A stretch of DNA of 64,000 nucleotides from Cristatella mucedo (taxonomy: Eukaryota > Bryozoa > Phylactolaemata > Cristatellidae): the NCBI GenBank assembly GCA_009760855.2, contig WPIO01000051.1, positions 2,161,501 through 2,225,500 on the forward strand. Reading direction: 5' to 3'. Below, in pieces: positions 23,061-34,480 of the stretch. The translations under genes were made by a program, and so were the position numbers. The notes beneath the pieces are model-generated. The model had not been told where the DNA came from. It saw nothing but the letters and a program-made list of their open reading frames with translations, and ran no database searches. Every line of letters starts with the position of its first letter. Within the stretch, counting starts at the first letter, position 1.

Positions 23061-23142
23061 TTTCACTCTCGACTACCAAGCGTTCGCTTTAATTGGTTAA
23101 AACTGCTGTAGAGCCTCGCACTTTGCTAAAATAACGACGGCA

Positions 23143-23290
23143 ATAATAATAATAATACACTTGATAAAGCTCCCTCAGAGAACTCAATCTCTCTCTAGGC
23201 GCTTTACATTTGCTGCAAAGGGAAATGCGATTGAATGGTCAGCAATATTATGCACAGGGTCAACTTACAAATGTCGATTAAAGGTAAGCT
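23143..23290 (-). mobile_element. L2 LINE 3' tail, antisense
   Basis: AATAATAATAATAATACACT, the hairpin (CTCAGAGAACTCAATCTCTC...AGGCGC) and TTTGCTGCAAAGGGAAATGC. This is a short 5'-truncated L2 insertion of about 150 bases. Confidence 0.85.
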
Positions 23291-25530
23291 AGTTAGTAAG
23301 TTATGGGAATGCGCGGTCGTTCGCGTAGTCGCGATTGAAAAACGTATAAGCCCGGCAGTCAACTTGCCTAACCGGTGTATAGTGCCGGTAGGTAGGGCAA
23401 GAGGAACGCGATATGCAACCTCGGTGCGACACCAATTGCTACTTGCGACGGCTACCTGCTGAATGAAAATTAGAATTCGAAGTGAAATGACCTCGTTAAC
23501 TTTATTCATTTACAAAAAGGGTTGCAGCTGCATCAACGCCGTGGCGTTAATCGTTACTATAAATCAATGGCTTCTCCGGTACATTTCATTGTTCTAAAAT
23601 TTTAATAACCTCGATTTGCAACGTGCGATTAAAGTTTGCGTGCCCCTTCGTCTCGACGACCGTAGTTGCTGCTACCGGCCGCTCAACTTAACCTTTACCT
23701 CAGCTTAACCTTAGGTCTCTGCACAGCCGGAGCTGAAGGCGGTACTTACTCCCTGGCAACCGGACGCACTTGCTGCCCATTGATAAGCGAGCAGGCAGAG
23801 TTGACGCAGTGATTGTCAGCGTCAGCTCTGCCACTCCCAGCATGGGCACAGTCAGGCTGACCACCCGACTCTGTCGTCTCGCCCATGCACTGTCTTCTCT
23901 TACGAGGGGCATCGGACCGGAGAGACTGGCTGGTCTGTCCGGACAGTCGTCTCTCTTTACTCGCATCTTCTTCTCAGTCTTGATATTCAAATTCCTCGGT
24001 ATTACATTTCGATCGTATCTTGAACAGCGAACGATATTCATCTGGCTCACAGCCATCCATTACTTCTATAAATTCCGACGTACAGCTTCGAATTCCTAAC
24101 GTGATCAACTTTGTCTCGGGTCTACGCTGTCAATCCAAAAGGCTATGACAGTAATTTACCTCCTCTTTCATTTGGCCTTCGCTGCAACGGTGGCCTGGCG
24201 TCGCCCGCTGTTTGCGGAGAGTGTCTTTGCTCCTGTAATACAAGTCAAGTTCGGTCGTTCCGTTGATTGGAAATGACTCAAATCCTACCAATTTTTGCAA
24301 AGCGAATGCACCCAACGGTTGCCGCTAGTTTTTACGGCTTAGACGAATGCCAGCGAAAGAGGGCCGATTTGTGTGCACTTCAATTCAGACGAAATTCAGA
24401 AAGGCGTCCTCCTGCGGCCTTCTTCATTGTACCCCTTGCTGCTCCCGTTTCCCGCTGTGCGTCCGCTTCAGTAGAGACGTCGGCACGAACGACGACGATT
24501 GTGCGATCAATCCGTGCCAATTTCTCACGCTCTGCTGTTTATTTTTCTTTTCTTCGCTCCATGTAGCTAGATATTGCATCTTTTTGAGATACGAATGCCG
24601 GAATTCGAGTACTTCCTAGGAACTCGCAGAGAGCGGTAGGCAAGCGCGTTCCGAGGTTAGTAATTCGCATCGCCAATTGTGTCCTCTTCTAATGTGTATG
24701 CGAAAATATGTTTTCCCACTAAATAGCTAACTGTAAATTCTAATGATAAATTTCTTTCGCTTTCTTAGCTTGAGCGAAAATTTCTCAGATTAGCTTTTAC
24801 GAATCTAAAGTTTTTTCGCAGGAGTCTTCCTTTAGCCTCCTTTTTCGCGTGCACGAGTAGTGCACGCACAGTGCTGCGTACCCGAGGGTTCACATGTCGG
24901 TACTTTTCAGTTCGAGCGCTCTGTGCACTTGCTGCATGTCACTTTTTGTCTTAGGGGCTGTGGTCAACTACTATTAAGTAGAAACTGCTGTAAACCCGCA
25001 GCTTTCCGAAGATCAAACGCGCCCAAGAATAGCAGCTTATTTTTGCGTATGGCATAAAAGGCTATCCGAAAAAGCTTAGTTTTGCTGTTAGTGGTAGAGA
25101 GGTGTGTTACAGATGCCGCCGCCATCGCACTTTATTCTTGCCACCCGTTCCCCACTGTGACGTTCAGTTGATTCTTTCATTTTTATTTTTACCCCCCCCC
25201 CCAATTTTTTGGCCAGTGCACGCACCATTTTGAGAATGCTTGTGGAATTAGAAATTTTTATAATAATTCATTTGAGGGTTTAAGCGAGCTCATTTAGAGC
25301 CATCTTCCAACATCTTAGATTCATGCCGCATCTCACTCGTCACTCTTTTGGTTTGTCCGTAAAACGAGTCTTTCATTTTGGTGACATGGCAGTGAGTTTG
25401 CCCTCTGCCCACGGGTTGCAATAACTTTTGTTTTCTTTAAGTAGTCGAAGTCGCCTAGAGCCGTACCACCAAGCGAAACTTGGTAAATTTAATTGACTTT
25501 TGTGTGCCGAACACGCACAAGGAAAGCAGC
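23291..25530. other. Unassigned, moderately CpG-rich
   Basis: Open frames of 60-118 codons overlap on both strands around 23700-24620 but match no family. A minus-strand ATGGGCAGCAAGTGC near 23790 lies in fair start context and is followed by a GTAAGTA donor near 23745. This could be a small first coding exon, but no partner exon was found. Confidence 0.3.
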
Positions 25531-25534
25531 ATGC

Positions 25535-25700
25535 TGTTTTGATCTTGTGGTAAAGATGCTCGCCTCGAACTAAGGTAAAGGTGAATGTATTTGTTTACCG
25601 AGGTCGTGGGCTCGAGCTCCGCGGCATATGTGAAATTCACCGACAAAGATTAAATTCTTTTAGGATACTTTACAAATAAATTATATTTCTTTTTATTTAT
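25535..25700 (+). mobile_element. SINE family A (tRNA head, L2-like tail), degraded copy
   Basis: An A-box-like GTGGTAAAGATGCTCGCC, a B-box GTGGGCTCGAGCTCC, then GCATATGTGAAA and an eroded tail (AGATTAAATTCTTTTAG... AAATAAATTATATTT). The order and spacing match the better copies at 47204-47355 and 51678-51830. Confidence 0.6.
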
Positions 25701-25724
25701 GCGGCTGCGACTGGCACACGTTCG

Positions 25725-25840
25725 GAAGAGTAATAGTAATAATAATAATGCACCTGATAAAGTGCCCTCAGAGAACTCAATCTCTTTCTTGGCGCTTTAC
25801 ATTTGCTGCAAAGGGAAACACGATTGAATGGTGAGTACAG
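25725..25840 (-). mobile_element. L2 LINE 3' tail, antisense
   Basis: AATAATAATAATGCACCTGA, then the hairpin with CAGAGAACTCAATCTCTTTC, then TTTGCTGCAAAGGGAAACAC. A roughly 115-base truncated insertion. Confidence 0.85.
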
Positions 25841-26009
25841 ATTTTATCTTGGCTACGGTAAAAAAGGTATATCGTAAGGACGACCCTGCCAGGTCTCTTT
25901 TTTCGCCAATCTTTCGGGTTTCTCGGCGCCTACGGCGGATAGTGGCGACCTCTTCTCGATTTCTTATGCGTTCTGTCCAGCGCTGAGACGAGCTTATCGC
26001 CACGGCGAA

Positions 26010-26165
26010 CGACTTTAAATAAAATAAAAATATAATTCATTTATAAAGCGCCCCAAGAGAACCTAATCTCTATTCAGGCGCTTCACATATGCCTCGGGGC
26101 TCGAGCCCACAACCTCAGTCAGACCTTGGTCGGGCCGAGCACCTTAAGCGATAGATTGGCATATA
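26010..26165 (-). mobile_element. SINE family A, antisense copy
   Basis: Minus-strand reading: A-box region ending in TTAAGGTGCTCGGCCCGACC, B box GTGGGCTCGAGCCCCGAGGC, then TGAAGCGCCTGAATAGAGAT...TCTCTTGGGGCGCTTTATAA. The head is tRNA-like. The tail repeats the L2 hairpin. Confidence 0.8.
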
Positions 26166-26780
26166 TTTTAATTGGCTAAAATTGATCTTGGGGATGGTAT
26201 ACTGTTGGATAACTCCTGAAGGCAATGAAATGCTGCTAGCTTAGAAGTTTGGGGCATTCCTCCTACAAGTATTCGAAAATGTATATCTACGTTGCTGTCG
26301 GTGTGTCTTACTGCCAACGCGTACTATCCGTGGGTTTTGGCCACTGGTGTTACTCATAGCGATCTGAGTGTCGCTAATCATTTACTGTCTGGTTCGCTGC
26401 AGTAAATTATCTGCTGCAGATAATCAGAAATGACATCGTAAATTCACATCATCGGTCGTTGTTGTGGTTTGATTATATGCAGGCCGGTGCACAGCTGTGG
26501 TCCGCCTGTGATTTGGCATGGACACAGGTCGGTAACCCGCCGGTGGCCAGATCGTGGATTTACCATCAGGGTCGGCCGGTTCACAGATGTGGTCCTCGAT
26601 GAATCATCGGGGTCAACCAAGGGGACTGGAGCAGTCGAGGAGAAGAGAGGGAGTCCAGTGGAAGAAGGGGGCGAAGGGAGCCGTGCGTCCTTCGGCTCCG
26701 AGCCTTGTACAATAAACTGTTGGCGTTGTTCATCGGCTGACTCGCTGGTGTGCGAATCAAACTACAAGCTATTTCGTGGG

Positions 26781-27134
26781 ATGGAGCCGATGACGCCCTT
26801 AGAGATGTCTTGTGCAGCGACCCATGGCTTCGATGGCTTCGGAGACTTCGTTGGCTGGCTGCTGAACTTCGAGAGAGAGATCAAGAAAAGGGGCTACGAA
26901 CCGAGTGAGTGGCACTTGTTTTAGCTCCTTACGATGCAAGGTGGTGGAGCCTTCACGTTTGCCTCGAGTCTCCCGCAGGCAGTGCAGGATGACTATGCCA
27001 AGCTTCGTGAGGCCCTAGTGGAGGCATTCACCTCACCGGCGGGTAGAGCGCGATTGCTGCACGCTGATCGGGAAAGGCTGGTCGGACTAAGAGGGCCGAC
27101 AGGAGCGACCGAAAGCGGCAGCAGCGATCACTGA
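26781..27134 (+). pseudogene. gag-like open frame with one internal stop
   Basis: It starts MEPMTPLEMSCAATHGF at the first ATG after the 5' LTR and runs in one frame, broken only by TAG at 26922-26924. Blocks GDFVGWLLNFEREIKKRGYE and FASSLPQAVQDDYAKLREAL look like the capsid/p24-type region of Ty3-class gag (a tryptophan and hydrophobic core, then a DxxxLxxAxxxAF stretch). A matrix/zinc-knuckle part was not seen. The assignment is by pattern and the host-element family is inferred. Confidence 0.5.
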
Positions 27135-27379
27135 CTGTGTGCCTGGCAATAGAGGTTTGTCAGGCTGCCACGCGGTGGCGGCAGGCAACGGCTCTCAAAA
27201 CGATGACGGTTGGTCAGGCTGCGATGGTGTTCCACGAAGCAACGGCGTTGTGCGAGGCAACGGTCAGCGGTGTGGCTGAGGCGACGGATAGTGAAACGGT
27301 GCACGGAGAGGTGGCTGCGTCCTTGTGGAAGGCGGAGGCGTCCGCGTGGAAGGCAGAGGCGTCCGTGACTGAGTCAACG

Positions 27380-27790
27380 GTGTCCACGACAGAGTCGGCG
27401 GCGTCCGAGGCAGACGGCGGCGTCCGAGACAGAGTCGGCGGCGTCCGCGAAAGAGTTGGTGGTGTCCGCGATAGTTTTGGCGGCGTCCGCGACAGAGTCG
27501 GCGGCGTCCGCCAGAGAGGCAGTGGCCGGCGATGTAGCTCAAGCCATGAAGGTGACGTTGGCCTGCGACCATCCGGTGGGCTGTGACGCGGCGCAGGCCG
27601 GAAAGTGTGTGCAGACCGAAGAGTCTGCACAGGCCGGAGAGTCTGTGCAGCACGGGGAGTACGCTCGGCACGGAGAGATTGTGCATGCCAGAGAGGCTGT
27701 CCGGCAGGGAGAATCTGTGCAAGCCGCAGAGACTGTGAAGGCCGGAGAGACTGCTCAGGTTGGAGAGGGTACGCAGGACGGAGAAGCAGC
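27380..27790. repeat. Two short-period coding-like minisatellites
   Basis: 27380-27520 repeats a 24-base unit around GTCCGCGACAGAGTCGGCGG. 27590-27790 repeats a degenerate 24-base unit around CAGGCCGGAGAGTCTGTG, which in one frame encodes an eight-residue repeat (QAGESVQ-type). Both strands are open for long stretches because of the repeat, so a protein product cannot be inferred. Confidence 0.75.
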
Positions 27791-28249
27791 TGCGTATGTC
27801 GGAGACGCGGCGGCAGAATCGGCAGAAGCGGATGGAGCAACGGCGGCCGAGATCTGCAAAATGGTGTCTGTGGACGTCAGCTTGGTGACGATGGCCGGTG
27901 GCTCACTTTGCCGGCTGATCGCGAAAGGCCGTGCACCAACACGCCTCCTGCGAGCAGTCGTAAGGTAGCCAGCCTGTCTGTTGGGTCAGCAATTGATGTT
28001 AGCTGCTATGCAGATGTATAGTTCAAGCTCATTGCTGCCCTGCACATTGCAGCTACTTGCATTGCAGCTGGAAACTTGTGACCTTAAGGTCAAGGGGACA
28101 TGTGATTTGATTATATGCAGGCCTGTACACAGCTATGGTCCGCCTGTGATGTGAGATGGACACGGGTCGGTAACTCCCTGGTGGCCAGATGGTGGATTCA
28201 CCATCAGGGTTGGCAGGTGCCCAGTTGTGGTCCTCGATGAATCATCGGG

Positions 28250-28690
28250 TCAACCATGGGGACCCACAAGGCCCTTCACGGCGTGTCTCCTCCATACCTA
28301 GCTGAACTGCTGCATCAGTTTCAACCTCTTCGCGTTCTCAGGTCCTGTTTAGACAATAAATGTGTTCCGTTCCTCCGCTTAAAGACCATTGGCGACCAAA
28401 GCTTTGGCTCTGCAGGTCCTAGACTGGAACTCGCTTCCACAGTTCTTAAGCAACGACAACTAGTCCTGCTGCCGACTATGGCTCATCCTTTTCAGCAGTC
28501 CTGAGCTGCTACTTCCGTAATACTCACTACCTCGACTGCTCTCCTGACTGTGTTATACTTCCTATTTCTCTTTGTTGCGTGAGACGAAGTCTGTTAGCTA
28601 TCGAATACTTACCGAAAGCCGCTTAGGCTGTGAGTTCGGTATACAAAACTCTCCTGCGTAACACCCACATAGTCTTTATGGCTCTGTGGA
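28250..28690 (+). mobile_element. 3' end of a second LINE family
   Basis: 28258-28440 encodes the C-terminal end of a reverse transcriptase, readable as KALHGVSPPYLAELLHQF, LRLKTIGDQSFGSAGPRLE. This is the typical carboxyl block of Jockey/CR1-superfamily LINEs, distinct from L2. The 3' UTR after it recurs at 8440-8700 (antisense) and 46975-47490. The left side is fused to the truncated LTR and the right side to an L2 fragment. Confidence 0.7.
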
Positions 28691-31066
28691 TCTCGCCTGG
28701 GCATCACTGGAATTGCTCTGCAATGGTACAGGTCCTACCTATCTCAGTGGGAGACTCCAAAATGTTGACGTGAATGCACAAAGATCACCCGAGGTACCCC
28801 TGAAATATGAGGTACCTCAGAGATCCGTGCTAGGTCCGGTTCTTTTCACGGTTTATACTCTCCCTCTTGCCGACGTGATTGCTAAGCACAATCTAGGCTT
28901 TCACTTATATGTGGATAATAATAATAATAATAATAATAATATTGCACTTGATAAAGCGCCCTCAGAGAACTTAATCTCTTTCTAGGCGCTTTACATTTGC
29001 TGCAAAGTGATATGCAATAGAATAGTAAGTAAAATCATGCTTGAAAAACAAACAAAATAAATAATATGGTTAAGGGTTACATGCACAGGGTCAGCATGCA
29101 AATGTGGTTAGTGGCAGCATGCACAGTGTTAGCACGCATAAGCACATCAACGACGAATCACGGGGACCCACTAAATGCTGTCCTAAATAGGTGTGTTTTT
29201 AAGTTCTTTTAAATGTGGTCAGGTCAGGGGATGTTCTGACGCAGGTCGGGAGGGAGTTCCAGGCTTTGGGAGCATACGAGCTGAATGCACGGTCTCCAAA
29301 GGATTTAAGGTTTGTATGAGGTATTTCTAGACTGTTGGATTCCGAAAAGCGAGTGGTACGATGCTTGGCCTGATGGGGTAGTATATCTGAAAGATAGGCT
29401 GGAGCCATAGAATTAAGAGACCTAAAAGTGAGCGACAAAACCTTGAAGTCAATCCGTTGCTTGACTGGTAGCCAGTGCAGGTCGGCGAGAAGTGGAGTAA
29501 TGTGGCAACTGCGACGCTCACGACAGACAAGCCTAGCTGCAGAGTTTTGCACCAGCTGCAATCGCCTGATCGCACATGCTGGTAGGCCAGTAAGCAGTGA
29601 GTTGCAGAAGTCGAGACGAGATGTCACGAATGCATGGACCAGCTTGGACGTGGTATCCTTATCTAAGCAAGCTCTAATTTTAGCAATGTTATGAAGCTGA
29701 AAGTAGGCTGATTTGACTGTGGAGCTGATGTAGTCGTCTAACGAGAGGTCGCTTTGGAATATAACACCTAGATTTCGAACTGATTCAACTGGAGATATGC
29801 TGGCAGAGCCAATTTTGAAAGTTAGCCTTTCCAATTTCTGAATCACACTGGGTTTGCCCATAACTAGTAAGTTAGTTTTATCATCGTTTAGTTTTAGAAA
29901 ATTTGCTGCCATCCATGTGCGGATGTCATCAATGCATGCAGCTAGTGAGTTTAGAGAATTTGAGGTGCTCGAAGGCTGGGTGGGATCAAAGGGGCACTAG
30001 GTTGTACCTTTGCTTTGATCCCTCCTAGCCTTCGAGCACCTCGAATTCTCTCAGCTCCCTTGCTGCATGTATTGATGACATCTGCACATGGATGGCAGCA
30101 AATTTTCTTAAATTGAATGATAAAACTAACTTATTAGTTACGGGTAAACCAAGCATGATTCAGAAACTGAAAAAGCTAACGCTCAAAGTTGGCTCTGCCA
30201 GAATATATCCTGTTGAATCGGTACGAAATCTAGGTGTCATGTTCTAAAGTGACCTTTCGTTTGACGACCACATCAGCTCCAAGTTAAGTCTGCCCACTTT
30301 CAGCTACATAAAATTGCTAAAATTCGGGCTTGTTTACGTAAGGGTACCACGTCTAAGTTGGTCCATGCATTTGTGACATCCCGTCTTGACTACTGTAACT
30401 CACTGCTTACTGGCCAGCCAGCATGTGCAATCAGACGCGTGCAGCTGGTGCAAAACCTCTGCAGGTAGGGTTGTCTGTCATGAGCGTCGCAGTTGCCACA
30501 TTACACCACTTCTCGCCGACCTGCACTGGCTACCAGTCAAGCAACCGATCGACTTCAAGGTTTTGTCGCTCACGTTTAGGTCACTTCATTCTTTGGCTCC
30601 AGCCTATTTCTCAGATTTACTCCCCCATCAGGCCAAGCATCGTACCACCTGCTTTTCGGAATCCAACAGTCTATCAATACCTCGTACAAACCTCAAATCC
30701 TTTGGAGACCGTCCATTTAGTTCGTATGCTCCCAATGCCTGGAACTCCCTCCCGACTTGCGTCAGAACATCCCGTGACTTGACCACATTTAAAAGAACTT
30801 AAAAACACACCTATTTGTGACAACATTTAGTGGGTCCCTGTGATTCGTCCTTCACGTGCTTATGCATGCTGACACTGTGCATGCTGCCACTAACCACTCT
30901 TGCATTCTGACCCTGTGCATGTCACCATGTTATTCATGTTGTTTATAAAGCATGATATTACTCACCATTCAATCGCATTTCCCTCTTCAACAAATGTAAA
31001 GAGCCTTGAAAGAGATTGAGTTCTCTGAGGGTGCTTTATCAAGTGTATTATTACCATTATTATTAC
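28690..31066 (+). mobile_element. L2 LINE copy (sense), split by a nested antisense L2
   Basis: The sense copy covers 28690-28916 (RT palm with SRLG-like start, [20 protein letters not shown], ending at the first residues of the YADD box) and resumes at 29997-31066 (LYLCFDP, post-RT, C-terminal domain, 3' UTR, hairpin, ATT repeats). The pieces are collinear on the consensus. An antisense L2 occupies the gap. Frames are broken by several shifts. Confidence 0.85.
28917..29996 (-). mobile_element. L2 LINE copy nested within another L2
   Basis: It starts with ATT-type repeats and hairpin at 28917 and runs antisense to about 29996 (CFDP-coding end). The minus-strand frame 29912-29199 encodes 237 uninterrupted residues ([20 protein letters not shown] ... 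[18 protein letters not shown]), one of the best-preserved L2 segments in the window. It is 5'-truncated, as is common in target-primed insertion. Confidence 0.88.
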
Positions 31067-33909
31067 CGCGGACTATGCCTTTGCGACCCTTAAGCTCTAA
31101 CGACCTCAGCCCCAAATTCCGCCGGACGGTTTCCTCATGATCGGTGGATTCCGGCAGTTCTGCTGCACGAATCCAAAGTGCATTCATCGCAATCAGATTC
31201 GTCACTTCTGCTACTCAAGAGACCACTTGTGGTCGCCCTCCTACCCTTTCACTTTCCGATCTTAGTATCGTGACGAACTTCCTAAAATCCTGCTACTTTT
31301 TGAGTAAAGAACAGACCCAAGAATGGTGGCTGGGAGTTTGGGCCAGCTAGGACAAGCACAATAGCAAAAGAAGGAGTCTTAGAGCTCCCGCCCAGCACTC
31401 TACCAACTTCGAGTCACTTGCCTGTAGGTTACGTCACTCTCTTATTCCAGCCCACCAGTCCAACATATTTCCTAATTGAGCTTTAAATCGTACCGCCCGG
31501 TCTTTTGACGCAGTTTTGTGCCTTTAGTTTGTTCTTTTAAACTCTTGAGCTCCCTTGCGATTGATGTCATGACGAAATCGTCCACACTGGCAACTAAATA
31601 GAAGCTACAAAATGCCTGTTCCTCTCAGAATCGGCTCTGTACATGCAAAAAGTCCGTCGTCTGCTTAAGTGTGCTAGCACGTGGCACGTTACCATTGACC
31701 AATCCAGAGCTTCCTTACCAGCATATGCAAAATACCTAAAAAGAGAGCTAGTTCTCTTGGAACACTATAGACAGGTCTTGTATACAATATTCGTGGGCCA
31801 AGCCAGTTGCACAGCACATCCTAAAGGTGAGCAGCCCATCTTATGGGCGGGGGTCTGTAACGTAGTAGCCCATCTCCCTTGGTTACTCTGGTACAGCCTA
31901 AGTGGCTTTAGGCCAACCGATAGGCCTCGTTCAATCTGATCAGCCCGGCATTCGGGCCAGCCACTGCGGTGGACATCTATGGCCGCGTGAGAAAGGGTAT
32001 GTAGGCCCTCGGCTCACTTGCCTACACCAACGGATACAACACTACGGATGGAATGTGGCAGGGCTGCTTACTGCAATCAATCATTTTTGCGTCACGAATT
32101 TCATTTCTATACCTCGATTCTATCGTCACAGTCGCACACCGCGTCTTTCGGTAACAATCCTAGGTGCCAATATCTACAGTTTGCTGAATACAGTGCACTC
32201 ATAAGTGACATCGATGTAAAGACGTGGTTTCTTTAAGCTCCAGAGCTGCATGTAAAATTTCCGTTAAAGTTTAATCACAGCCAAACGACGAGTCGCAGCA
32301 CTTCGTAGGCAAGTGTAAAGCCATTAAAATGTCGTGCCGCCAAGGGCTCAGCAGAGAGCATAAAACACGCTGACTGCGAATAGCGCCATTAAAAATAGAA
32401 GCCGGCAAAGGGTCTAACGGCATGTGCCTCATTAGGCTCAATCAAGACTCCGAAGTAGAAGTTCTGCCGCGACAAACGGTGATTCTAATGCTGCATGGTG
32501 AGGGACTTGAGAACGGCGCCTCATCATGCAGCTCGTCAGGCGACGTCGCTAGTACAAGAGAATATCGTCTAATGCTCGCTGCAAGAAAACGGCTTGCTGC
32601 CTGCAGCACCTACCGACAAGCAAAGCACCTCAGCAAAGCTCAACTCAAACGTGCTGGGCTACGCCAGGCATCACCAGCCTCAATCGTGCTTCAGCACGTC
32701 AACTCTAGATGAAAACAATAAATAGAGACACGCAGAAAACGCATGACTTGCTCTTAAAATAATTATCATCAAAGGCCAAGCACCCTATGTTTGCATGTTT
32801 GCCAAGGACAGCTTAAGTGATAGGTCTACAAATGCCCCGGCACCATAATCAAGAGCCGCCGCAGCAAAAACCGTGCACAAAACAATAACATTTGAGTTCA
32901 GTGAGTCCCTTGGCTAAAGTGCTTCCTCTTTCCCGAAAATATAATGCACCAGCCTGCACAGTCATGCCGAAAAGTGTCCTCAAGTGATAGGGAGATCGTC
33001 TACAAGAGCTAGGGAATCGGCTACATCAACCAGGATTGAGGCACATTTCGGCAGCTTGCTTGTGCATCGCCGACAGAACCAAGGCTCCACGGTTAGGTCA
33101 CGTGCTAGTGACCTTTCACTGGCAAGCACTTCCTGTAAAGAAGAACAATGAAGTAAATTAGTTGCAAATGGATCTGACTTCTTGAATGTGACGCCATCCT
33201 AACATAAGAGCCAGCTTCGAACGTGCACATGCTCTGCCACCAGGCAACACAGGCCATAAAGTAAAGCTATGCTGATCACAAGCAACGTCGGCAGCCTAGT
33301 AGAAAATAGCAACATTGAGCAAAGAAACGAATGTAAAACAAGCATGTGTAACTGCTAGGGTAACACCCAGAAATAGTGGCAGATCTTTGAAAAACAAAAA
33401 GATGGCACGATGACCAGTAAAATAAGGTCGACGAAGAGAAGATCGGACAGACAGATAATTAGTGAAAGAGAAAAGGGGAGACGTATCAACAGAGAAAAGA
33501 GACGGAAACAAGATGGTGGCGGTTGAAAGAAAAAGAGAAAGAGATGCCAACTACAAACTGATGAATGCAGCCATTTTTAAAAACCAGTTGCAAATGCCAA
33601 TGCTTGAGCGTTGCTTGAGAGTTGCTAAGTGCATGAGCCTCCTCAACATTCGATAAGCATTACAGACAATGGAGGGTCGGCTATTACCCCCAGTTAGTCC
33701 ATATTTGCTTACGTTTGAAATCTCATCAAGACAGAATCATGATGCTCACTATAGTTTTAAATACATACCTACATCATGCATGCATGCATGATGCATACAT
33801 ATACACATACATAAATACACATATACATACACAAATGCATACATGCATGCATAAATACATACACACACATTCGCGCACAAACACACATATACGTACATGC
33901 ATGCATACA

Positions 33910-33941
<32 letters not shown>

Positions 33942-33984
33942 CACAGACTATCCCTATTAATTAAAGCTTGAAAGTTCGTCCTGA
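31067..33984. other. Unassigned stretch
   Basis: No exon or known repeat was recognised. A 96-codon + strand frame at 32422-32712 (MCLIRLNQDSEVEVLPRQTV) has no family match. 33775-33945 is a CATA/TACA tetranucleotide microsatellite that makes spurious YIHT/MYVC frames. Confidence 0.4.
33775..33945. repeat. CATA-type tetranucleotide microsatellite
   Basis: Irregular runs of CATA, ATACACATA and GCATGCAT, ending in a clean (CATA)n tract near 33904-33938. Confidence 0.9.
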
Positions 33985-34059
33985 GGCAAAATGGCGACCA
34001 GTACTCAAGGGAGTGGCGTTCTACTAAGGCTCGGCCAAGCGAGTCCGAAGGCAGTGAGC

Positions 34060-34147
<88 letters not shown>

Positions 34148-34320
34148 ATATATATATATTTATATTTATTTGTTTATTTATTCGTTTATATACATATGTA
34201 CGCACGAGCAGTTCACTGCCTGTGGACTCACTTCGCCGAGTTATAGTAAAATTACAATTCTTTTACACAGTCACTCCCGAAAGTACCGGTCGACATCTTG
34301 CCGAGTGATGGAGGGAAAGA
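33985..34320. mobile_element. MITE-like inverted repeat with internal (TG)n
   Basis: The left arm (33985-34058, AAAATGGCGACCAGTACTCA ... GAGTCCGAAGGCAGTGAGC) is an imperfect inverted copy of the right arm (34207-34310, GTTCACTGCCTGTGGACTCA ... AAGTACCGGTCGACATCTTG). Between them lie about 39 TG units and a TA/T-rich stretch. The arms are about 75-100 bases. A related single arm is at 17245-17350, which supports a dispersed element. The superfamily is not certain and no clear target duplication was seen. Confidence 0.6.
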
Positions 34321-34339
34321 TGGACTTTCTTGCTTTAAT

Positions 34340-34480
34340 AGTATATATATAGTATATATATATATATATATATATTATTTGTAGTATATATACTACTTAT
34401 ACTATATATATATATATATATATATAATATACTATAATATAATATATAATGTATGCTCCATATATCTATTATACATACAT
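34340..34480. repeat. Imperfect TA/TAC palindromic repeat
   Basis: Clusters of TATA with TACTACTTATACTATA interruptions form long imperfect palindromes on one strand. Confidence 0.85.

Larger units (their letters stand above)
26463..28263 (+). mobile_element. LTR retrotransposon remnant with gag, truncated 3' LTR
   Basis: The 5' LTR is about 26463-26766 (TGTGGTTTGATTATATGC ... CAATAAACTGTTGG ... AAACTACA). Its first part recurs directly at 28101-28263, where the repeat stops against a LINE fragment, so the 3' LTR is truncated. An AAGGGGACA purine run precedes the 3' LTR. Between them lie a gag-like frame (26781-27134) and a G/C-rich repetitive coding-like tract (27135-27970), with no protease, reverse transcriptase or integrase. 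The LTR end and gag resemble the miniature element at 10877-11591, so both belong to one Ty3-like family with internal deletion. Confidence 0.65.

Noticed and set aside
27214-27840. A 208-codon minus-strand open frame rich in proline, arginine and serine
   Set aside because: It mirrors the 24-base minisatellites, is antisense to the gag element, and resembles no protein family.
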